In this document: positions 56,596-64,000 of the stretch, piece after piece | Layout of the letters: every line of letters starts with the position of its first letter | Position numbering within the stretch: the first letter of the stretch is position 1 | Origin: Dryococelus australis | Taxonomy: Eukaryota > Arthropoda > Insecta > Phasmatodea > Phasmatidae | NCBI GenBank assembly: GCA_029891345.1 | Contig: CM057000.1 | Location: forward strand, 127,261,338-127,325,337 | Length of the DNA: 64,000 nt | Direction of reading: 5' to 3' | The notes under the pieces: generated by a model | What the model was told of the DNA's origin: nothing | Databases searched by the model: none | The model's input: the letters and a program-made list of their open reading frames with translations, nothing else | Program-made: the position numbers and the translations under genes

Positions 56596-56818
56596 TAGGC
56601 TATTGACGGTGAAGTGAGCTCTTTTGAAGCCCCTCTCTTTTGGAATAATGTTCGATAACTATATTTTATTTTAACCTTAGACTTTAAATTCCGAGTGCGG
56701 TGAATTGTACACTCTGTATGTATTGTTTACGTGGCGATATTTATTCTAAAACATAAGATGGCTGAACATAAAAAGTAAATAGGACCACAAAAGTGCTCAC
56801 TTTAACGTGAACAGCTTA
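56596..56818 (+). mobile_element. M1b TIR element
   Basis: 223 bp. Left TAGGCTATTGACGGTGAAGT, right ACGTGAACAGCTTA, TA at 56594-56595 and 56819-56820. Interior of the M1b type (AAATTCCGAGTGCGGTGAAT, AGATGGCTGAAC). Confidence 0.9.
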
Positions 56819-56824
56819 TAGAAG

Positions 56825-59800
56825 GTTTGTGCGATACCTGGGGTGTGATGATGTGCGGTAACTGGGGTGTGATGTAAAAAGTACTGAGTGAAGACTGGAA
56901 TGCAATCAGGTAGTAAAGTAACGAGCTTCTAATTTGAAACAGAACAACTACCGCTAACAAGAAATATTGATGCTAATTGCAAAGCGCAAATATAAAAAAA
57001 AAATTGATCAAATTCCACTGATGATATTTATTTTAATTACTATCGATATGAAAGCGAGTTGCAAATATAAGTGAAGTAAACTGTGGGCGCAGTGACAGGT
57101 TTTCAGTACATTGCTAGATAATTTACTCTCCCCAGAGTTTCTTCAATACACTACGTTTCCGCTTAAAAATGCGGCTTCAGATAATTCTAAGTTCCGATTT
57201 AACTGCATATATTCAATGAAGAAAAAAAAAACCATTCCCAAATAAGCTTTTATCATGAAACAATCCGTGCCCCCCCCAGTCTGGACAGAGCGGTTACAGG
57301 ATGCATGAGATTGCGCAAGTTGTCTGAAAGTCCGTCTTCCCTACTAAAACTATCATTCACGTAAATACACCGAGATGAGTAAAACTATCTAATTCTGCAG
57401 AAGGGAATTTTGTGTTGTGTGTAGTGCTGTTGATGACGTAGACTTTGCCGAAGCAAGATTGCTTCAAAAACGTGTATGAAAACATGACATAGGATCATTA
57501 TTAGCTGACGCTGCATTCGAAAGAATGAACGCTGCTTTCATTTCACTGAGTAATATTGATCATATCCAGATGCTGAAGAATTGGACTGGCACCAAAAAAA
57601 AACATGGATGTGCAACTCAGATTTTGACCCCCAGCTGTATCATGGCTTTCATTCAAGACAACATATTAATTAGAGGGTATTGTGGAGCATGGAAACCAAG
57701 AAACAGGGACTTATTTTCATTGGGCTCCAGACTGGGGGCAAATGTGAAAATGTTTTGAATGAAACAAGCTACCTATATTTGGACTTGATAATAGTATTCG
57801 CAAATCGATATTACATGTTTCCTCGCCAAAAGTGTGCAAGCTTTATACGAACACAGTCTCACAGCAATGGTTCCATGAATTTTCGAGAGTACATTTCCAA
57901 TAATAGTTCATGGCGTGAATAAATAAGGCAAATATATTACTTTAGAAATGACGCCATTTGGAAATATCCCCGCACACATTAACATTATTCTGCATAATAT
58001 GGCGTGTGAAATGCTTGCATGGGACGATCTTTGAGAAAAAATACCTGTGTAGGCCCCTTAAATAATCGTGTTCTAGTGTGACATTGCTTTAGTTGTGTTC
58101 AAGCATAGTTACTTTCAAGGCGTATGTGAAATGCTTTGTGCTAAAAGAACTCGCTTAGACTTCAGATTACTGTTGCAAATCTAGAATCGCATCCTCCCAG
58201 TCTCCACGCACTATTCTAGTCGGAATTGGAACGTTGAGAAAGTACTGACTTATCAGGTGGAAAACGTATTAATCGACTAACTGACGAAGTAACCACTGTC
58301 TCCGTTTCAAAATTTAGAACCAGCCTACACAAAATTTATTAAATATATTTTACGACTCGATTTTCCTGTGTGGCGAAGTTAAGGCGACATGGCTCTGTCT
58401 TTCATTTAACCACAGAAAATAATAATAACGTACAATTAAACCAAAAACAAGTATGAATGTTAATCGGCATTACTAATATTATAAATCTCATCAACTAAAC
58501 AAAGCGAAATATTTACATTGCATATATAGTAAATATGTACAGCTTGTAAGTTTAAAATGCATAGATTTACAGTATAACGCCAGGTTCATAAATCGTTACT
58601 ATCAACTAAACATATCAGTAACATATGTAAACGTATTAGGTAAAGAAGGAAAAAAGAAAATAATTTGACAAGTCTTCAATTAATGAGACTAGATAAGTCT
58701 ATTACACGCAAGATCATATATCACTAAGTAATTTAACAACTTTAAATTGTTGCAAAAAAACAGAGGAAAGATGTTAAAGTAAACAAAAACGGAAAACAGT
58801 TTTTCATCACATACACACATATACTCATACATGTGGCATGACCCACTATTCACACTATTTTCAGTTTCTCAAATAGGGATCTTTTGAATAATGGCTGAGA
58901 GTCTCGCTGCCTACTGGGCTCTTCTAGTGCGTTCTAAGATTGCGCTGCAGCTACTGAAATGATTCATAATAAGCGCTGGTGTTGTGTTTAGGTATCAGCA
59001 GAGTCAGATTGACCTTAGAACGGGTCCTGATGTTGATATGACAGTTGAGGAAGTGTAAAATAGGATGAAAAGTTGGAATAAATGACCTTCCTTAGAAATA
59101 GTAGGTTGTATAATTTTTGCCTTTTATGAAGTCGAGTTTGGCGATTGATCTAAAGAAAAAAAAACTAATATGTAAGTTTAGTATTTCTATCCTTCACTCT
59201 GGAAACGTATTGAAATGTATACCGAGAAACAGTGACATATTTGTGACATGATCCAGCAGAAATATAGGCCAACGTATGCATCCAGGAAATCGCAAACTCC
59301 ACGAAAACTATTTGTGGATAGGGATACACGTGTCAACGAACTATTTATTCTGACCTATCGAGATAGACTGCCATTCCTTGGGAACTAAAATATTTGTAGT
59401 ATCATCTGTGTTCCTACATTCTCCATTGGTTGATCGTCAGATGCCTTTAAAAGTTGCACAAAATTTCCGATCAGAACACTTACACAAGATGTTGAATACT
59501 GCTACTGGAGCACCCGTTACTTACACACATACCGACACTGCAGTTGTATACAGTGATATACAATTTTCCAGTATGCCCTCCTCGAAAATAGTATTTTTCT
59601 CTGCGTGAGTGAACGTTCATATCCAAAGTGCATGGAGCTGTCTTCAGTGCGACCATCCGAGACCAGCGATACCTAGAACCAAATCATTAGATGACGGAGA
59701 ACTTTGCGTCGAAGTTGGACATTTGAAGATGATTCTCCGCCTGATATGATCTGCCACCAGAAGAATATCTCACTGTGTGGTGCTGAGCCAGCGACCCATC

Positions 59801-60246
59801 ACCTGATAAGAGTAAGTACCACTTGAAAACCTGCCAATAGTCATTTCCTTCTCCCGTCTAGATTTTCCGAGCGAGTGGTCGCTGATATTTCCTCCAAAAA
59901 ATATTCCAGTCTACGCAGTAGTGAACAGTGTTTGAAATTACTCAACAGAGTAGAATGCCAATATGTCGACATGTATGGCAGCACACATCGCGATACATTA
60001 GCGATATTTTTAATGAATAAAGTGCTATGCAATCGACTGCGATCTTAGTCGAGGACAACACAATTGTTATAAAGTTTCCTTGTGTAGATGTCCTTCATTT
60101 GCAGCTTTGAGATGTACTCTGTTTCTTTTTCTATGTTAATGATTATTGCTCGTTTTCTAATGTTGTCATAGTTGAATTCTGAATACTCGTCTGAATCCGC
60201 TTTTTAAAATTAATCATACAGACGGCAAGTATAAAGTAACATAATC
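56825..60246. other. No gene recognised
   Basis: About 3.4 kb of AT-rich DNA with no repeat matched elsewhere in the window. Frames of 77-80 codons at 57525-57922 have no recognised domain. Confidence 0.4.
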
Positions 60247-60250
60247 CATA

Positions 60251-60580
60251 TAGGCTGTTAACGGCAAAATGAGCACTTTTGGAAGCCCTGCTTAAGATCT
60301 ACTTGCATGCACGTTGAGTATTCTTCCGCCTTATGGAAAAGTAACATTGCCATGGGCCTCATCGTTTTATTCATGCGTTGGTCAAGTGAAAATGTGAAAT
60401 TATTAAGAAAGTAAATATTTTACAAATCGCAATTTGACGTTAAGATATGGAACTACTTTCCATTCATCGTTACCAACTTTACCAGGCGCATGCCATTAAG
60501 TGCGCCCGTTAAAGTATATGCAGGCAGGGGCAGTGACTTTTTCCTATGGTTGAATTCAAAAGTGCTCACTTTATCACCTT
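60251..60580 (+). mobile_element. M1a TIR element, right end damaged
   Basis: Left TAGGCTGTTAACGGCAAAAT. The right end reads CTCACTTTATCACCTT, missing the GTGAACAG block. TA at 60249-60250 and 60581-60582. The interior lacks the GATGCATTAAAAAA part. Confidence 0.85.
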
Positions 60581-60589
60581 TAGTTTTAA

Positions 60590-61440
60590 TTTCCAGCTGA
60601 TGGTGGACACACTTGTGCAGATAATACGGGCAATGCAGACTGTATGCCCTGTCCAGAAACTGTGGACTGAGTGCACGGCGACCTCTGTACAAACCGTACA
60701 CCTTGTGTGCAAGATACGCCTCGTTGATTCAGTTGCCCTGTACAGACGTTAAGGACTGTCTAGAATTTATGACCTTTGTCCTGTTTTTGGAATCTTGACG
60801 AGTGTGGTGTGATTGTTTTGTATATTGTTCTGCATGGTTAGCGTATGTTTGATAACTTGCTGGTTGGAGTCCACTATGAAATAACTTTCCTTAAACTTGG
60901 ACATTATTGGCTGGCCTAAGTGATAACTGCTGGTATTTCATAAATATAAGTTGCATAATAATCAAACATATTAAAACGAAACACCCATAACAATTGCAGT
61001 AGGATGTTTACCTCAAAGAAATGAAATCATTTATCACCAGATGAAATTTATAGAGATCAAACCTTTAAATGTACTTAATAATTAAAACTTGATACGTAAA
61101 TATAATTACAACAGTTTACTAGAATCTCAGTGTTGTGATGATAAAATTCAAATGAAACAAATTAATTGGGAAATTTTCAAGTATAACAATTTGGAAACTT
61201 CACCAAAATTTAAATTAATCCTAAATCATTCAACGGACAGCAAACATGGTCTTCCGTTAAGCTCTGGCTAGCTTTTAAGGACTCTTTCAAAACTTTCAAT
61301 TTAAATCGTCTCCACCACATTACACCCTGAGAGTTCTACAGAAAGGCACGCAACTTGGCATTTAAAAGGTACGACTGGGCTACACGAGTTAGAGGGGCGT
61401 AACGTAACTTAAAAACTAACATGAAACAGAAACTGAACCT
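60590..61440. other. No gene recognised
   Basis: AT-rich, unassigned. Confidence 0.4.
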
Positions 61441-61446
61441 ACGATA

Positions 61447-61870
61447 AAGGCTGTTTACGATAAAGCAAACACTTTGGCAATCAAAATTAGAAAAAAGTCA
61501 CTGCTCCTTCCTGCGTATATTTTAACGGGCGCACTGAGTGACATGCGCCCCTGTAAAGTTGGTAACGATGAATGGTAAGTAGTTTCATATATTAACTTCG
61601 AATAAAATGTGCCAGGTAACCATTTGCGATAACTCAAATGATTTCTTTCGTCTTCTGTTTTTTTTTATGCAACGAGGTGTAAAAATGACCGGATTTGCAA
61701 AAAAAAAAAAAAAATGTTTTCATAATTTCACAATTTCACCTAACCGTCGCATGAATAAAGCAACGAGGCTATCGGAAATGTTAATCTTACGTAAGGCGTA
61801 AAAATACACTGCGAACATACAAGTAGATCTTATGCAGCACTTTTAAAAGTGCTAACTTTACCGTGAATAA
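61447..61870 (-). mobile_element. M1a TIR element
   Basis: Minus-strand copy. Starts AAGGCTGTTTACGATAAAGC with TA at 61445-61446. The far end stops at ACCGTGAATA, so the last CAGCCTA bases are lost. The interior is typical. Confidence 0.85.
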
Positions 61871-61946
61871 ATAGATTATACCAGAGTGTACTCTCGCCTG
61901 AAGATAGTGAAACAACAAAATTTTTGGCGACAACTCGGTGGAGATC

Positions 61947-62850
61947 CATTCTGAAATTTTTTTTGTACTTTTACAAGAAAAATCCGTGGAAGCCCAGCTG
62001 CAAAGAAAATCCTTTGTAAAACTACAAAGAGTTTTCTTGTAAAATCTGCAAAACATTTCTTTGCAATATTACAAATGGTAGCCTTATATTACAACTGACG
62101 TTATTGAGAATTGTAAATAAAATTACTTTTTTTTCCCCCTTCTAAAAAAAACAAATGTAATGAATTAGTAACAGAGAAAAACTAAAAAAAAAAAAAATAT
62201 TACAAATATAATTTACAAAAAAAACATACCACGCCGGTAAGGGAATTAGAACACCACACCCCCCCCCCCCTTGATTTACTAGCCGGCACCTTTATCCACA
62301 AGACCAACTTACCTTACAGAACCAACTTTTATTTTTACTGTAAATATAGATACAAATAAATGATATAATATATAGGCCCAATATTTAAGTTATACGGTTA
62401 AGAAGAATAGGTACATTTTATTAATGTCAGTATTTGAACTAAGAGATTTGGACGCCTCTTAACAACGGGGTATTAAGAGTTGATTTAAGAGTTATGTTTA
62501 GCTAGGAAGCACTAATAAATAATTAATAATACGGTCACGTTTTATTGAACTTGTCGTTTTATTATGATCATTTGATTGGTTTTAAGTGTTTAACGTAATT
62601 CAAACTTGCAATACATTTATTTTTACACCCATAGCTTTTGCACAAACAGCTTTATGTGGTTTTACGTTGTTGAGCGTCCGCCATTTTGCTGAAGATCGTT
62701 GCTACAGCTCAGTATAGTACAATCATTTCCTAAGGTCTATTACAAGCATGGAACTTGTAGTTTGACAGTAAAAATCTTTGCGCTGTTACAAGCATTTGTA
62801 AAATTAAGAAAAATTGTTAAGTGAAAATTGCAAAATTTTTTTAGAATGCA
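61947..62850 (+). mobile_element. Repeat R, copy 2
   Basis: Collinear with copy 1 (31657-32585). It includes TTTTACAAGAAAAATCC, AAAATCTGCAAAACATTTCT, the minus-strand tRNA-like module (about 62235-62310, with a C run inserted), the S1-like tail piece at about 62440-62484, and GTTACAAGCATTTGTAAAAT near the right end. Reversed right end: CATTCTAAAAAAATTTTGC. Confidence 0.7.
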
Positions 62851-63190
62851 GGGTCGGGCAGGAGTCCGCCCTTAGGCGGGCGGGCAAGAGCCCGCCTATA
62901 AAGGGAGCAGTAAATAAAGCACCGATAACCGCTGGTAGCGGCAGCTGACCGAGCTGTTTGGTCAAATGCAGGCTGTCCGGGCATGCGACTGCCCCATTTC
63001 ACAAGGCGGGAGTTTACAAAAACGAACGCAAACGATGTAACTGCCATAACACCGCTCCTTCGAATTCGCGGTAAACGAGGGCTCACGTACAAACAGTGAA
63101 TTTTCAAGCCACTTCTTGAAGTCGACAGCAACTTGCAAAACACAAGCCGTTCCCCAGCCCCACTTGGATAGTGGAAGAAATTCTTAAACA
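62851..63190. other. GC-rich island with hairpins
   Basis: Begins with GTCCGCCCTTAGGCGGGCGG and GAGCCCGCCTATAAAGGG, which fold into overlapping hairpins and include TATAAA. An AATAAAG follows. A minus-strand frame (62841-63230, 129 codons) has no recognised domain. It might be an LTR-like or promoter-containing fragment, but no second copy is in view. Confidence 0.3.
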
Positions 63191-64000
63191 ATCGACGGCG
63201 GGAAGGCAGCACAGTGTCAATTTGCGACAATATATACCAAACATTTCCAATAGTAGCTACTAAATTGTTTATAATGTTAATATTTGTAACAAGTTTAAAT
63301 AATTTTTTACACCCCCTAGAATAGAACGGTTGGAAAATATTCCGTCATCTATAAATATTCTCACAATTTTCTTGTCCGCTTGTATTTAAAAATGTCAAAG
63401 TTTATGGAGCTGCGTATGTACGAAGTATGTCTATTCTTTATACAATTCTACACCGTTTGTGACAGCTTTACCAAATATAGCAGGAATGCTCTTCAGTACC
63501 TATCTTAAAATAATGTGTAGACCAAAACAAACTTCACTCCTCCCCCTTCCCCACATTGGTCTGAAACTCCCCCCCCCCCCCCCGAAACCATGAAACGGAG
63601 CAGTATATCTCAATTTATATGACAATTATGAAAATCTGCAATTTTTTTCATTCGTGCTCTACACAAGTATGAACGTATAATTAAGTAGAAAGGAATTTAA
63701 AAGATAATGGAATTAATTTTCATGAAGTTTACATACCTGAATCCAATAAAGCCAGTAGAAATAGGCATGTCAGCTCAAAGCCTCCTGATATGCACGCAGG
63801 TACGTGATAATTATTTACTATGTCATATCCATACATGGCTACAAAGAATGACGTCACACGTTGAAGTCGAGCTACTGAAAGAAAAGGGTGGCGACGGGAA
63901 ATGAGCGTGATGTAAATATATCACTTGGCCAATGAATGATCAGTCGCCAAAAACAGCCATATTACTGCACACGCCATATCTCTCTCCATGTGGTACGCTC
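63191..64000. other. No gene recognised
   Basis: AT-rich with a C run at about 63571-63582. The 65-codon frame at 63707-63904 has no recognised motif and may be chance. Confidence 0.4.

Overview
This window looks like repeat-rich, AT-rich nuclear DNA from an animal, most likely an arthropod and probably an insect. The grounds are the 3' end of a non-LTR retrotransposon, two Tc1-like transposase relics, many short TIR elements flanked by TA, tRNA-derived SINEs with clear A and B boxes, long (TA)n tracts and no prokaryotic gene layout. The species cannot be named from the sequence. No host protein gene could be supported. Nearly all open frames are short, lack conserved motifs, and lie inside repeats or antisense to them.

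The commonest component is one TIR family, called M1 here (termini near TAGGCTGTTCACGGTAAAGT, TA target duplication). I count 18 copies, together about a tenth of the window. Thirteen copies or fragments share a ~360-425 bp interior (M1a), three share a different ~225-240 bp interior (M1b), and two share a third ~210-225 bp interior (M1c). Copies nested in other repeats fix the target duplication as TA: 9656-10073 in repeat E, 22157-22368 in another M1 copy, and 32992-33222 in family M2.

Layout. 1-1,060: LINE 3' end, a tRNA-like stretch and the end of a CACTGTAAA-type element. 3,000-4,850: M1, repeat E, and a 38-bp tandem array of A-box-like monomers interrupted by (TA)n. 5,487-8,424: an M4 element split by a mariner-type element, a decayed Tc1 transposase, a TIR element with an internal ~19-bp satellite, and a SINE. 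9,000-13,100: two M1 copies, repeat E, a 13-copy minisatellite, a 125-bp duplication and a G tract. 15,600-19,360: M1, SINEs and the near-palindromic element M2. 19,777-21,452: an M4 copy apparently broken by an inversion. 21,800-26,907: nested M1 copies, a cluster of CGCGAA-ended elements and a ~1.1 kb element (M7). 27,590-33,415: SINEs, a foldback, the ~0.9 kb repeat R and a nested M1-in-M2. 35,131-44,446: a CRE-containing duplication, M1 copies, foldbacks M5 and M3, SINEs, repeat E and a deleted Tc1 element. 48,464-53,937: M1, an inverted Penelope-like fragment with a hammerhead-like core, a 113-bp array, a perfect 488-bp palindrome, and a 2.86-kb foldback element (M6). 55,021-62,850: three M1 copies and the second R copy.

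Nothing here acts together as a host pathway. The window is a record of successive mobile-element insertions. The most interesting items are the perfect palindrome, the hammerhead-like core, the M1 family whose shared ends carry three different interiors, the A-box-like tandem array, and the TIR elements with tRNA-like modules. Family names M1-M10, E, R and S1 are labels made for this window only.
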